Under the pieces are notes generated by a model. It saw only the letters and a program-made list of their open reading frames with translations, ran no database searches and had not been told where the DNA came from. From the NCBI RefSeq assembly GCF_039613825.1, contig NZ_CP154826.1, positions 496,001 through 560,000 on the forward strand: a DNA stretch of 64,000 nucleotides, in the 5' to 3' direction. The position numbers and the translations under genes were made by a program. This DNA comes from Diaminobutyricibacter sp. McL0608. GTDB taxonomy: Bacteria > Actinomycetota > Actinomycetes > Actinomycetales > Microbacteriaceae. This document shows positions 1 through 9,386 of this stretch, in pieces; position 1 is the first letter of the stretch; each line of letters starts with the position of its first letter.

Positions 1-1
1 T

Positions 2-721
2 GCGGGCTACGACGTGACGCTAATGGCGGGAACCGAGCCCGTGCCGGCGTATGCACCTCATGTGGACGGGCTTGTCTTGTGCGACCCGGTGGACAGCGAC
101 CCAATGGTTAACCGGCTGATGGCTACGGGACTGCCGGTCGTTACGTGCGAGCGATATCCGGGCGACGTAACCCCTGCTGGCGTCGTGTGGTCTGATCATG
201 GTCGTTACGTTTCACAGGTCTTCGATCAAATGGCCGAGGCCGGATCGAACCGCCTCGCACTGCTTGCCTCGACGACAGTGTCGGATTGGGCTCTCACGAT
301 TCAAGAGACATACCGCGCCTGGTGCGAGAGGTCCTCCAGAGAGCCCTTGATGATCGAAGTCCCGTTCGGCGCCGACGTGACCACGCTCGTAGAAGCGGTC
401 GACGTGCTTCTCGACAACAATCCAGACGTCGATTCTCTGGTTTGCGCGGCGGACGGGGTCGCGGCCGCAATCATGCCGTCCATCGTGAGACACGGCTTCA
501 CCATCGGCGACGACTTCTTGCTCGCATCGTGTGTCGACAGTTCGGCAATGGAATTCGCCCATCCACCGATCACGGCGATCGACACAAAAGGGGGTGACGC
601 GGGTGCCGAGTGTGCACGACTGTTGTTTGACGTTCTTAGCGGTGCAAGCGAATCGGGAACCGTGCACGAACTGGCGCTCGAAGTACACACCCGATCTTCA
701 ACCAAACGGCGCATCGCCTAG
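2..721 (+). CDS. LacI-family regulator, C-terminal part (cut by window edge)
   Basis: The frame is open through the left edge of the window, so the N-terminal DNA-binding helix-turn-helix lies outside it. What remains is the periplasmic-binding-protein-like effector domain: strand/helix alternation with the pattern VDGLVL, a TGLPVV strand, a DHGRYVSQVFDQM helix and a C-terminal ITAIDTKGGDAG segment, the usual closing signature of LacI regulators (PPI/TAID). The first internal GTG at 14 is not the start, because coding continues upstream of it. It resembles the complete LacI protein at 54.5-55.5 kb in layout, so the two may be paralogues. Effector and targets cannot be read from this fragment. 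The family call is firm; completeness is not. Confidence 0.85.
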   Translation, partial: AGYDVTLMAGTEPVPAYAPHVDGLVLCDPVDSDPMVNRLMATGLPVVTCERYPGDVTPAGVVWSDHGRYVSQVFDQMAEAGSNRLALLASTTVSDWALTIQETYRAWCERSSREPLMIEVPFGADVTTLVEAVDVLLDNNPDVDSLVCAADGVAAAIMPSIVRHGFTIGDDFLLASCVDSSAMEFAHPPITAIDTKGGDAGAECARLLFDVLSGASESGTVHELALEVHTRSSTKRRIA

Positions 722-953
722 TTTCGGAGTGCGGTGCTCCGGAGGACGTTTTTGCGGGAAGGACGCGACTCAGGACATCGTGACGATTGTGTCACGGCAT
801 CAGTAATGGTTGCAGGCGGTTTGGTGATGACAGGGCTTCGTCGAAGTCGAGTGATTGGCCCATCCCAGCGTCGTGGCGCTCTCGTCAGAGTCAATTCGCG
901 AGATATGAAAAGACCCAACGTGAGGAGTCCTGCGTGATCGAGTTTCACCAACT
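722..953. other. Short intergenic segment
   Basis: No coding frame with sensible composition is seen. It lies between the LacI stop and the GTG start of the acetyltransferase and presumably holds that gene's promoter. A GAGGAG stretch near 922 is too far (about 27 bases) from the GTG at 954 to serve it well. That leaves the exact start of the next gene uncertain. Confidence 0.4.
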
Positions 954-1697
954 GTGACGGAGTTCTGGAGTGTCCCCTTCGCCGGTGAGGTGGTATCCGC
1001 CGCCGAGGGGATGGCACTATTTGTGAATCCCGAGCTCGATGAGGAAGCGCGCGTTACTGTGTTGTGGTCCTCGATTGACGGAGGGGCATCGATAGCGCTT
1101 AGCCCCGCGATCGCGAAGACAATCGGCATCAAGCGGGTGGACGCCATCTCGGCCCTAACCGAGGCCGGAGTCCGTTCCGCGCTCATGGCCGCGGGCATCA
1201 TCCTTCATGGCGCCGACAACCTCTTCTATCTACTCGATTCGGCAAAGACCGCACTGATCGCGGAGGCTGATTCGCCACATGTGCGTCGACTAACGGACGC
1301 GGATGCGTCCCATTTCAACGCCTTCCTAGACGGCGCGTCCGAGCAGGACCTCAATGACGCCCAAGTCGAACTGGATCATTGGGCCGTGTTCGGAGCGTTC
1401 GGCGATGATGGAGCGCTTGTCAGCGCGGCCAGCATGTATCCCTGGCGCGACACCATGATCGCCGACATCGGTGTGCTCACTCTCGATTCGGCTCGCGGGC
1501 GCGGACACGCTCGGAGCGTGGTCCGTGCGCTCTATAGGCATGCGCTTGGCTTGGGACATGAACCGCAGTACCGCTGCCAACTCGACAACACGGCGTCCGT
1601 TGCTCTGGCCCGGGCCTCCGGTCTGAGCCTGTTCGGAAGGTGGGAGGTCGTTTCACCCAATCATAACGAGGAGAGCGACCGCGACGACACCCTCTGA
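954..1697 (+). CDS. GNAT-family N-acetyltransferase
   Basis: A 247-residue protein with a C-terminal GNAT domain. The acetyl-CoA pyrophosphate-binding motif A is visible as ARGRGHARSVV near residues 178-188, preceded by the beta-4 strand IADIGVLTLD and followed by a Q-x-x-N-x-x-A-x-x-L-A motif-B segment (CQLDNTASVALARASGL) that positions the acetyl group. The N-terminal ~95 residues form a separate, less conserved domain, as in several actinobacterial two-part GNATs. The GTG start at 954 has no good Shine-Dalgarno sequence, so the true start could differ. The gene is convergent with the peptide operon ending at 2011. The acceptor substrate is unknown. Confidence 0.8.
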   Translation: MTEFWSVPFAGEVVSAAEGMALFVNPELDEEARVTVLWSSIDGGASIALSPAIAKTIGIKRVDAISALTEAGVRSALMAAGIILHGADNLFYLLDSAKTALIAEADSPHVRRLTDADASHFNAFLDGASEQDLNDAQVELDHWAVFGAFGDDGALVSAASMYPWRDTMIADIGVLTLDSARGRGHARSVVRALYRHALGLGHEPQYRCQLDNTASVALARASGLSLFGRWEVVSPNHNEESDRDDTL

Positions 1698-1966
1698 TTG
1701 ATTCGAACTTGTCGAGGCGGTCGGATCGGCGAGGGAGCTACATGGGGAGAGTGCTAGCTGAGGTCGATCACTGAGATGAGCCGAAGCCTGTCCTGCGGTC
1801 CATTAGTGGCCAGCGCCACCAACCATTTCGTCCGTGCTCACTGTGGCCTTTGGGCGAGTTGCCCGAGGGCGAATCGTCGATGCACCCGCCCCTCGAGGTT
1901 TGCCGCGAGCCAGGGGTGGGTGATGTTACTGATGGAGCGAACGGCACCCAGGGTCCGGGTGAAGTC

Positions 1967-1982
1967 ACGCCTAAAGAGGCGT
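1967..1982 (-). terminator. Hairpin downstream of the peptide operon
   Basis: ACGCCT-AAAG-AGGCGT forms a perfect 6-bp stem with a 4-base loop about 30 bases past the stop of the last gene (2011) of the minus-strand operon. No U-tract follows on the minus strand, so it is either a weak terminator or a processing or stability hairpin. The rest of 1698-2010 holds no credible gene. Confidence 0.35.
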
Positions 1983-2010
1983 CTTGCTCCCTCCCTGCGA
2001 GTGGACAGTG

Positions 2011-3405
2011 CTACGGATGAGGATTGTGCGTTGAGACTACTGCTCCGGCAGTGTTTTCCCCACTGGCCGGGCTGGCCGGCTGGAGCCGCTCGCTGCTGGG
2101 GAGCGGTCGGGCCAGTCCCTCTTCACGAATGAGAAGGTCCTCGAGTGTTTCTCGTCGCACAGCGAGACGAGCAGAGCCGTCGTTGCAGAACACTACGGGT
2201 GGCCGGAAAGCAGCGTTGTAGTTGTTCGACATTGTGTACGTGTAGGCGCCGGTGGCCGGCACCACGACCAAATCACCGGCCTGGGCAATCGGCATCAATC
2301 CGTCCTGCACCAGGACATCGCCCGACTCGCAGTGGTGGCCTACGAGATCGCTCCTCTCCAAGCCACCCTCGTGACCGATCAGCCAAGGCTGGAATCGCTG
2401 GTTGTATAAGGACACCTCGAGGTTATCTCCCATGCCGCCGTCGACCGCGACGTGAGTTCGTGAACCGCGCTTTACCGTCACCACTGTGTAGAGGGAGACA
2501 GCAACGGGCGCGACCATCGAGCGACCCGGCTCGACCATGAGACTTATGTCCTCGCCGAGAAAGCGATGGGCGCTGTCCACCAGGGTTTCGGCCCACGAGT
2601 CGATGCTGACCGGCGGATCGTCGCTGGTATAGCGCGATGCTAGCCCGCCTCCGAGATTGTAGACAGGGAAGCGGGGAAGCTGGGAGAGGGCAGCGATCTC
2701 GGCTCGGAACTGATCGAGGTCGAAGATCTGTGATCCGATGTGCGCGTGGAGTCCGTCCAATCGCAGGGCGGGTTCCCTTTGGATGCGCTTGATCATGTCG
2801 GGAGCCTGATCCATCGAGACACCGAATTTGGAGCCGACGTGACCGGTGGCGATCGCATGGTGCGTGTGTGCGTCTATGCCGGGGGTAACTCGAAGCAGCA
2901 CGGGTTGTGGGGAAGTCGCGGCTTTGGCGATTCGTTCCACATCGTGCAGGTTGTCGATCACGACGTGGCCGATGCCGTTCTCGACCACTGTTCGGATCTC
3001 GTCTTCGGTTTTGGCGTTTCCGTGCAGCAGCATTCGGTTGGCCGGAACACCGGCCGCCAAAGCTATTGCAAACTCGTTGCCTGAAGCCACGTCAAAAGAG
3101 AGACCTTCCTCTGAGAGAAGGCGGAGGATCGACGCTGACGGGAATGCCTTAGACGCGAAGTGGATCTGGGTGTTCGCGTGACGCGATCGGAACGAGTCCA
3201 GGAACTGTCGAGCTCTCGCGCGTAACGCGGATTCGTCGACGACGAGGGCGGGTGTGCCGAATTCAGCAGCAATCTCGCGAAGCGAGCAGCCGCCCACCAC
3301 CAGATCCCCCTCAGCTGCAAGGCGTGTGCCCGCCGGGAACAGCTCAAGGTCGGGCGCTGCGGTCTCCCGGGCTTTGCGTTCGTCGGTCACTCGTCGATTT
3401 GTCAA
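2011..3405 (-). CDS. lysA: Diaminopimelate decarboxylase-like PLP enzyme (LysA paralogue)
   Basis: A fold-III PLP decarboxylase of 464 residues. The Schiff-base lysine is K86 in HFASKAF; HAHIGSQI (220-227), the glycine-rich phosphate loop GGG (252-254) and EPGRS (292-296) bind PLP; the cross-subunit catalytic cysteine motif C-E-S-G-D lies at 359-363, and GAY near 386-388. These are LysA/ornithine-decarboxylase signatures, with CESGD favouring LysA. LysA removes the carboxylate from the D-centre of meso-diaminopimelate, making L-lysine. Here the gene is the last of an operon for peptide uptake and D-amino-acid release, so a catabolic rather than biosynthetic role is plausible. The start is TTG at 3405, with a GAGGG sequence 9 bases upstream. 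Another D-amino acid could be the substrate. Confidence 0.85.
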   Translation of the reverse strand: MTNRRVTDERKARETAAPDLELFPAGTRLAAEGDLVVGGCSLREIAAEFGTPALVVDESALRARARQFLDSFRSRHANTQIHFASKAFPSASILRLLSEEGLSFDVASGNEFAIALAAGVPANRMLLHGNAKTEDEIRTVVENGIGHVVIDNLHDVERIAKAATSPQPVLLRVTPGIDAHTHHAIATGHVGSKFGVSMDQAPDMIKRIQREPALRLDGLHAHIGSQIFDLDQFRAEIAALSQLPRFPVYNLGGGLASRYTSDDPPVSIDSWAETLVDSAHRFLGEDISLMVEPGRSMVAPVAVSLYTVVTVKRGSRTHVAVDGGMGDNLEVSLYNQRFQPWLIGHEGGLERSDLVGHHCESGDVLVQDGLMPIAQAGDLVVVPATGAYTYTMSNNYNAAFRPPVVFCNDGSARLAVRRETLEDLLIREEGLARPLPSSERLQPASPASGENTAGAVVSTHNPHP

Positions 3406-3500
3406 CGTGGACCGTCCCTCTCCGTCATGCGTTCCACACCTGTTTCGATCGGGTACGAGGTCGCTTGCCGGAGGCCGGAAGCGGAAGCCGTTTTGTCCGG

Positions 3501-5050
3501 CTACTTGTCACTATTGAAGAGCCGCAGCTGGAGGGCGAGGACAATGCGGGTATCAGGGTCATCGAGGTCGATCAGCTCGCCGATCCGGCGTAGCCGATGT
3601 CGAAGTGTGTTCGGATGCAGGAAAAGGAGGTCGGCAGCCTTAGGAACGTCGTAGTGGTTCGCCACCCACACGTGGAGGCTGCGACGATACTCGGTGCCCT
3701 GTGATTCGTCGTGGCGAACGAGCAGTGACAGCGGCTCGCCCAAGAGACCGGGGTTCGCGCTGACCCATGCGTAAGCCGACTGAAGGAACATTGCCGCGGC
3801 CAACTGGTCGTGACGCACGACCATCCGGTCTGTCACGTATGGGCCGTGCAGAGCGCGTAAGGCTTCGTCGGCCTGTTTCGCGGCGACGGGGATCTGGATC
3901 AACGATCCGGCGGTTCGGCCGAACCCTGCGCGCCATGCCCTGCCGCCTAGCTCTCCGACGTTGCTGAGCGTGTTAGCGACGAGCTTGGTCATAAGGGGTG
4001 ACTCGGAGCCGATCGCGACGATCGCATAGGCGCGACCATTCGCGACTCCGACCACATACCGCAGGCGATACGAGGTGAGGGCGGCTCGGAGAAGATCCGC
4101 GATGTGCTGGGTTGCGAAGGCGTCGGCGGGCTGGTCGATTGAGCCGATCGAGACCACAGTCAGCGGCTCAGTACGTTGAAGCCCGAATGACGCGGCGATC
4201 TGTCCGGCGGGGTCGATGCCGCGCAGGAGTTGGCTTAAGATTCGTCCCGGTGTCGTCGTACCTCATCGGCCGCCAGGTTGATCCGGGCGAGGTGTGGCGC
4301 CGCTGCTCGGGCAGCCTCGGCGAGGGTCTCCGCGGCTTCGAGTTTCAGTGGCCGGTCGCCCTGCACTACCCAGATGGAACCTAACGCCTGACCGTGGGCA
4401 CGCACAGCCATCGCTAACCGAGGAAGGTGTTCGTGCGGTTCGTGGCTCCATATCGCTGCTTCTGAGCGCATGACCGACAGATACTCTTCCGCATCTGCGG
4501 TGTACCTCGGGACTCGGCGGCGCAAGATACCCTCCATGCGCTGGTCGTCGATCCGCTGACCTTCGATCGTGGAGTATGCAAGCACTCGCATTGATAGATC
4601 CTCGATGGCTACCGCACCGCCGATGTCAGCGGCGAGCTGGTCGGCGAGTGTGAACAGGTCGTCGAACTGCGTCTCGCCCGGGCTGCACGCCGCGTGCAAA
4701 GTGCTGATCAGAGTGTAAAGCTCTCCCCAGGTCAGGGCCGGATCGACCGCCAGCAGCGCCACCCCGGCCGCGTGAGCTGCGGCGATCAGCTGCGCGGACT
4801 CGGAATCGGCCACCCTAACGGCCATCGCAGAGGCTCCGGCGCGGGCCGCGTGGTCGAACAGCTGAGCTGGGGGATGCCCGGGGACGAGAAGGATCATGCC
4901 ATCGAAGGCCGTGCCGGGGTCGGCTGGATCGTAGATCACGGGTGTGGTCACAGCGACGTCTCGCCCGTGGGGCAACGCCAACGGGTTGAGCCCTCCGGGA
5001 CCTAGAGCGTCGAGGAGCGCCCCGACTGTCACTCGACTCGCGCTCGTCAT
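3501..5050 (-). pseudogene. PucR-family transcriptional regulator, split by a one-base frameshift
   Basis: Two frames together give a normal-sized PucR/CdaR-type regulator of about 514 residues. The first (4235-5050) carries the N-terminal PucR domain and most of the middle domain, then stops at a TAA after RRHRDES. The second (3501 up to about 4243) continues without a gap as ILSQLLRG, then the GGDEF-like middle region, and ends in the PucR C-terminal helix-turn-helix (AADLLFLHPNTLRHRLRRI). One extra C in the GGGACGAATC stretch near 4244 would restore the frame. The ATG at 5050 overlaps the deacylase stop (ATGA), so it is co-transcribed and likely autoregulates the operon. Such proteins sense small metabolites such as purines or amino acids. 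Either a true null allele or a sequencing error. Confidence 0.85.
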
Positions 5051-6597
5051 TTCTGTCCTGGACGGAGCACGAGCCCTTCACGTCCGCCGACGAACTCGCC
5101 GCGATCCACGACGACTCGACCTCCAAGCAGAACCCATTCGACTCCGACTGGTCGCTCCGCGGGCCGCTCGTATGTGCCCGCGTGACCGATCCGTGCAGGG
5201 TCAAAGACACAAATGTCGGCTACGGCGCCGTTGCCCAGCCAGCCGCGAGCGGCGAGCCCGAATTGGTCAGCGGTGGCGGACGTGATCTTTCGGATCGCCT
5301 CGCCCATCGCAACGACGCCCCGTTCACGAACGTACTCTCCGAGAAAGGTCGGGAATGTTCCAAAGGTTCGCGGATGGTTCGGCCCGAACGGCAACCCGTT
5401 GTCGGAACCGACCGAGACGAGTGGGTCGGACAGGAAAGTGGTGACGTCGTCCTCCCGCATCGTATGCAGAACGGTGTCCGCGTGCGGGTCGCGACTGACG
5501 ATGCTACACAGCACCTCCCACGGGTCGTGATCGACCACGAGGTCGGAAAGCCGTCGTCCTGCAACCGCAGGGTCAGCATGGGTTAGGATCTGCAGGTCTT
5601 CGGGATGGAGCTCGCGCCAGAGCCCCACGCCGGTTCCGTTGTCGGGGTCCTCGGCTAGAAGCCGCAAAGCCGCACGCTCCTCCCGGTTGGCCAGACGCTT
5701 CAGTAATTCCGTGTCCCCGCCCTCGCACGCTGTAGGGGGTAACACGGCGACCAGGTCCGTACTGCACGCGGTGTACGGATACACGTCGGCCAGCACGTTG
5801 ACCCCGGACCGGCGAGCCTCGACAATCTTTTCCAGAAGCAGTCGCGCAGAGCCGTGCATCCGATGACCCGACGCTTTGCAGTGCGAGATCTGCAGGCGCA
5901 AGCCGGCGGATCGGGCGATGGAGATGGCCTCATCCACCGCATCGAGCAGTCCTTCGCTCTCGCTTCGCATGTGGGTGGCGTATGTGCGGCCCCAACGTCG
6001 TGCGACCCGGGCAAGCGTGTTCAGTTCGAAACGATCGGCATAGGCGCCAGGCACGTACTCCAGTCCGGTCGACCAGCCGACAGCACCGGCGTCGAACGCC
6101 TCGGCCGCGAGGTTACACATCCGGTCCAGCGCGCCGGGTGGAAGGGCGGAGTCGAGGCCGCCGACGGCTACGCGCAAGGTGTTGTGCCCGACAAGCGCGG
6201 CGATGTTGTTGGTGGGCCCGGCCGCGGATGCGGCGTCGAGGTAGTCGCCGAAGCTCGCGAACACGTGTCCGTCGGTTTCTAGTGCAACGATCTCCTCCGT
6301 AGACGGATCGCTCGGACCGCAGGAGAACCCGCAATTGCCAACGATCTCCGTAGTGACCCCCTGGAGTAACTTGAACGGCTGTGCCTCGTCGAGAAACGGG
6401 ACCGTGTCGGAGTGGCTATGCGGATCCACGAACCCTGGTGCGACTGCCAGGCCTGTCGCGTCGATCGTCTGGCGCGCGGCACCAAGGTCCCGACCGACCG
6501 TGATGACGCGGCCTCCTCTGATCGCCACGTCGGCCGAGCGGCCCGGACCGCCGAAGCCGTCGTAAACTGTGCCTCCGCGGATCAGAACGTCATACAT
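5047..6597 (-). CDS. N-acyl-D-amino-acid deacylase (D-aminoacylase, amidohydrolase superfamily)
   Basis: A 516-residue metal-dependent amidohydrolase. An N-terminal beta-sandwich strand pattern (YDVLIRGGTVYDG) leads to the metal-binding HxH in DPHSHSD (H60, H62). The GNCG motif near 88-91, YATHMRSE (H208), ISHCKASG (H238) and the catalytic aspartate in GSDNG (D398) match D-aminoacylases, whose bridging ligand is the Cys of GNCG. It would hydrolyse N-acyl-D-amino acids to a free D-amino acid plus a carboxylate, in the cytoplasm. It overlaps the serine hydrolase upstream by 8 bases and the PucR gene downstream by 4, so translation is coupled. Alternative: a D-glutamate- or D-aspartate-specific deacylase. 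Confidence 0.9.
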   Translation of the reverse strand: MYDVLIRGGTVYDGFGGPGRSADVAIRGGRVITVGRDLGAARQTIDATGLAVAPGFVDPHSHSDTVPFLDEAQPFKLLQGVTTEIVGNCGFSCGPSDPSTEEIVALETDGHVFASFGDYLDAASAAGPTNNIAALVGHNTLRVAVGGLDSALPPGALDRMCNLAAEAFDAGAVGWSTGLEYVPGAYADRFELNTLARVARRWGRTYATHMRSESEGLLDAVDEAISIARSAGLRLQISHCKASGHRMHGSARLLLEKIVEARRSGVNVLADVYPYTACSTDLVAVLPPTACEGGDTELLKRLANREERAALRLLAEDPDNGTGVGLWRELHPEDLQILTHADPAVAGRRLSDLVVDHDPWEVLCSIVSRDPHADTVLHTMREDDVTTFLSDPLVSVGSDNGLPFGPNHPRTFGTFPTFLGEYVRERGVVAMGEAIRKITSATADQFGLAARGWLGNGAVADICVFDPARIGHAGTYERPAERPVGVEWVLLGGRVVVDRGEFVGGREGLVLRPGQK

Positions 6598-8212
6598 CCC
6601 GGCCCACCACCCGCTGCTGGGTCAGATGTACTGTCGTTGAGCCAGCGATCAGCGTGATGTCGTCCGCATCTCCATCCACGTGAATTGAGCCGAAATCGGC
6701 CTGGAAGATCGACGTCGACCCGGCGGTACCGAATGGGCGCAGGGTCACGGACGGAAGGGTGTCGTTGCCAACAGTCCAGGTCCCGTTGCCTTGGTTCTGG
6801 ATGACGATAGACCCGCCCCGGAACTGTTCTCGATAGCGTCCGGCGGGGTCGACCCCCGGGCGGGTACCCGGCATGATTCGTCGGAAACGCGTCAGCGGAT
6901 CGAATTCCGCGGTCACTTCCAGAGTCTCGTCGACGAGCCGGACCGAGCCGAACCCCAGCGCGCTCTGCCAGCTGCCGTCGGCTGTCGGCGCGAACGGCTC
7001 CGGCTCGCCCGCGACGATCAGGTCGATTCCGCCATCTGGGCGGAGGCACACGTCGATGGCGCGGTTAGCTTGCTTCGAGTACCACGGGCCGGTGAGCCCC
7101 TGGGAATCCGTAGCGAGCCGCAAGGCCCGCCACGCAAGATCCATCGGTCCGAGGTCGTCGCGATTGCTGAACACCGCGACGCCGACGCCGGATGCGGGAT
7201 CGGTCAATGAGTACGAGGTGTAGCCCCACATTGATCCGCTGTGGCCGTATGCGGCAACGCCTCCGACTGTTTCGTGCGAGATGCCCATCCCGTAGCTCGT
7301 CACAGTGCCGTCAGCGAAGGTCGAGCGAGCCAGCAGCTGATCCCGGATGTCGGCTCCGAGAACACGACCGTCGAGAAGGAAGCCGTGCCAGTTGGCGAAG
7401 TCACCAATTGTGGCAAACAGGTCGCCGTCCCCGTCGACGCAGCGCAGGGTCGCGCTTCTGGTTCCATCGTCGCCCATCTCGTGACGAATGAACCCCCCAC
7501 CGTCTTTCGGTGAATAGCTGAAGGCCATACCTGGGATGACCTGACCGATATCCCGCTTGTAGGTGCTCTCGCGCATGTCAAGGGGCTCGAGTACGGTGGC
7601 GGCGATGAGGTCGGGGAAGGCTGTCCCGGTTTGCCGCTCCAGGGCCAGCGCAGCCACGACATAGCCGGTGTTCGAGTAGGAGATCGCGGTGCCAGGCAAG
7701 AAATCGGGTTCCGTGAGCGTCACCAGCAATTCCAGGAACACATCGACTGACGAGACGGTCGCTGGTGGAATCCCGATGACGTCGCCGACGGTCAGATAGT
7801 CGGGGAGCCCCGAAGTGTGCTGCAAGCAACGGCGAAGCGTGACGCCATCGAATGCAACCTCGGGCACAAGCCCTCGTATATCAGCATCGAGATCGACAAG
7901 ACCATCGCGGGCGGCGATCAGAACCGTCGCCGCCGTCAGTTGTTTGCTCACCGAGGCGATATCTGTCGGCGTGGCCGTGCTCATGGGTACCCGGTGTTCG
8001 AGGCTGGACAAGCCGGCTGCAGCGGAGGCGATCATCACACCATTGCGGTAGACCCCGATCGCTGCTCCCGGCTCGTCCTCAGAGATGCGGTAGTCGAGAA
8101 GGTGGTGCTGAAGGCGCCCCGACAGGTCCCGCCCCGCGACACCGAGTGTCGCCTCCACGGCGTTATCGCATTCGACCCCCAGCACGGGTGAAATATCCTC
8201 GTGGCTCGACAT
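6590..8212 (-). CDS. Serine hydrolase of the class C beta-lactamase / D-aminopeptidase fold
   Basis: A 540-residue protein with the three active-site boxes of penicillin-recognising serine hydrolases: S-x-x-K as SVSK (S87, K90), Y-x-N as YSN (179-181) and H-S-G (324-326) in place of K-T-G. The H-x-G form is typical of esterases and D-aminopeptidases rather than true beta-lactamases. Residues after about 360 form a separate beta-rich C-terminal domain, as in DmpB/DAP-type peptidases. There is no signal peptide, so it acts in the cytoplasm on imported substrate, probably trimming D-amino-acid residues from peptides. The start ATG has a GAGGAG sequence 9 bases upstream, and the gene sits 121 bases after the ABC ATPase gene in the same operon. 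Confidence 0.85.
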   Translation of the reverse strand: MSSHEDISPVLGVECDNAVEATLGVAGRDLSGRLQHHLLDYRISEDEPGAAIGVYRNGVMIASAAAGLSSLEHRVPMSTATPTDIASVSKQLTAATVLIAARDGLVDLDADIRGLVPEVAFDGVTLRRCLQHTSGLPDYLTVGDVIGIPPATVSSVDVFLELLVTLTEPDFLPGTAISYSNTGYVVAALALERQTGTAFPDLIAATVLEPLDMRESTYKRDIGQVIPGMAFSYSPKDGGGFIRHEMGDDGTRSATLRCVDGDGDLFATIGDFANWHGFLLDGRVLGADIRDQLLARSTFADGTVTSYGMGISHETVGGVAAYGHSGSMWGYTSYSLTDPASGVGVAVFSNRDDLGPMDLAWRALRLATDSQGLTGPWYSKQANRAIDVCLRPDGGIDLIVAGEPEPFAPTADGSWQSALGFGSVRLVDETLEVTAEFDPLTRFRRIMPGTRPGVDPAGRYREQFRGGSIVIQNQGNGTWTVGNDTLPSVTLRPFGTAGSTSIFQADFGSIHVDGDADDITLIAGSTTVHLTQQRVVGRDV

Positions 8213-8333
8213 TCTCTTCTTCTCCTCGTTGACTCGTCGGCCTCTGAGCCGATCTCGATCTTGTTCGGGGGGCCGGTGTGGTCATCTTCCCGTGTCCGCA
8301 TGCCACCGGCTTGATCCTGCGGGACAATACTGG

Positions 8334-9386
8334 TCATCCGAATTCTGGCGCCCCCGCCAAAGCGACGACCTCCGTCTTGAGTTCGCTAGCCGTCGGCAAC
8401 CAGCACGCCGCGTGATGTCCGGAACCCGGTGCCGGCGACGGGGGGGACTCCTGCATGCAGAGCGACGCTACGCCGGCTTTTGCGGCGGCTCCGCCCAGCA
8501 GTGCCGGACACCGAGGGTTCAGACTGCATCCGGTGGGGATCCGCGAAGGATCGGGCACCTCGCCACGCAAAACGATCGGAACCTTGTGCTCGACCTCGGG
8601 AACAACCGAGAGTAGAGCCTGGGTGTAGGGATGCTTTGGCGAGAGCAGTACCTCTTCCGTTGTGCCCTGCTCAACGATGCGGCCGAGGTACATGACCGCG
8701 ATTCGGTCGGCAATGTTCCATGCCAGCCCGAGGTCGTGCGTGACGACGAGCACAGTGAGGCCGAGATCGTCGCGCAATTGGAGCAGAAGGCTGAGGATTT
8801 CACCGCGGATGGATGCGTCGAGACTCGACACCGGCTCATCCGCAACGAGCACGGTCGGCTCCACTGCCAGGGCGCCCGCGATGAGAACTCGCTGACACTG
8901 ACCGCCTGAGAGTTCGTGCGGGTAGGAAAGGAAGAAGCGCTCGGGTGGGCGAAGTCCGGCTCGTGCGAGCGCTCGTGCGACCAGATCTGTCTCGGTTACC
9001 TCGCCGCCGGCACGGTTGGTCCGCTGCACGATGTTGTGGATGCGGATACCCTCGGCGACGGACTCGTAGACGCTGTGCTTCGGGTTGAGCGCTCCGATGG
9101 GATCCTGCATAACAAGCTGGACCTGTCTGCGATAACGCCGCAACGCAGCGGTCGAGTACTCCAAAGCGGACCCGTTGTACTCCACGACGCCCTCCGCCGG
9201 GCGTTCGAGGCCGAGAAGTGTTCGGCTTAGGGTGGTCTTCCCGCTGCCTGATTCGCCAACGAGTGCGATGATCTCGCCGGCGTTGAGATCGAGGTCGACC
9301 CCGTTGACAGCGACTACTGGTGAACCGCCCTGCCTGGCCGGGAAAACGACGCGGACGTCGCGGGCACTCACGGTCGCTGCGTTCAT
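8334..9386 (-). CDS. Oligopeptide/dipeptide ABC transporter ATP-binding protein (DppF/OppF type)
   Basis: A 350-residue ATPase with Walker A GESGSGKT (44-51), the ABC signature LSGGQ, Walker B VLVADEPVSSLD and the H-loop VTHDLG. The C-terminal region has the oligo_HPY extension with a cysteine-containing GCSLNPRCP segment, seen in Opp/Dpp ATPases and often linked to an Fe-S or zinc site. It pairs with the ATPase encoded immediately upstream, with which it shares a 4-base overlap at 9383-9386, to form the heterodimeric motor. It powers import of the peptide delivered by the binding protein at 12.3-14.2 kb. Confidence 0.93.
   Translation of the reverse strand: MNAATVSARDVRVVFPARQGGSPVVAVNGVDLDLNAGEIIALVGESGSGKTTLSRTLLGLERPAEGVVEYNGSALEYSTAALRRYRRQVQLVMQDPIGALNPKHSVYESVAEGIRIHNIVQRTNRAGGEVTETDLVARALARAGLRPPERFFLSYPHELSGGQCQRVLIAGALAVEPTVLVADEPVSSLDASIRGEILSLLLQLRDDLGLTVLVVTHDLGLAWNIADRIAVMYLGRIVEQGTTEEVLLSPKHPYTQALLSVVPEVEHKVPIVLRGEVPDPSRIPTGCSLNPRCPALLGGAAAKAGVASLCMQESPPSPAPGSGHHAACWLPTASELKTEVVALAGAPEFG

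Noticed and set aside
4200-4260. Programmed -1 frameshift in the PucR gene
   Set aside because: No slippery heptamer and no stimulatory hairpin evident; a missing base is the simpler reading.
6590-8212. True beta-lactamase (antibiotic resistance)
   Set aside because: Third box is HSG rather than KTG, there is no signal peptide, and the operon context is peptide catabolism.
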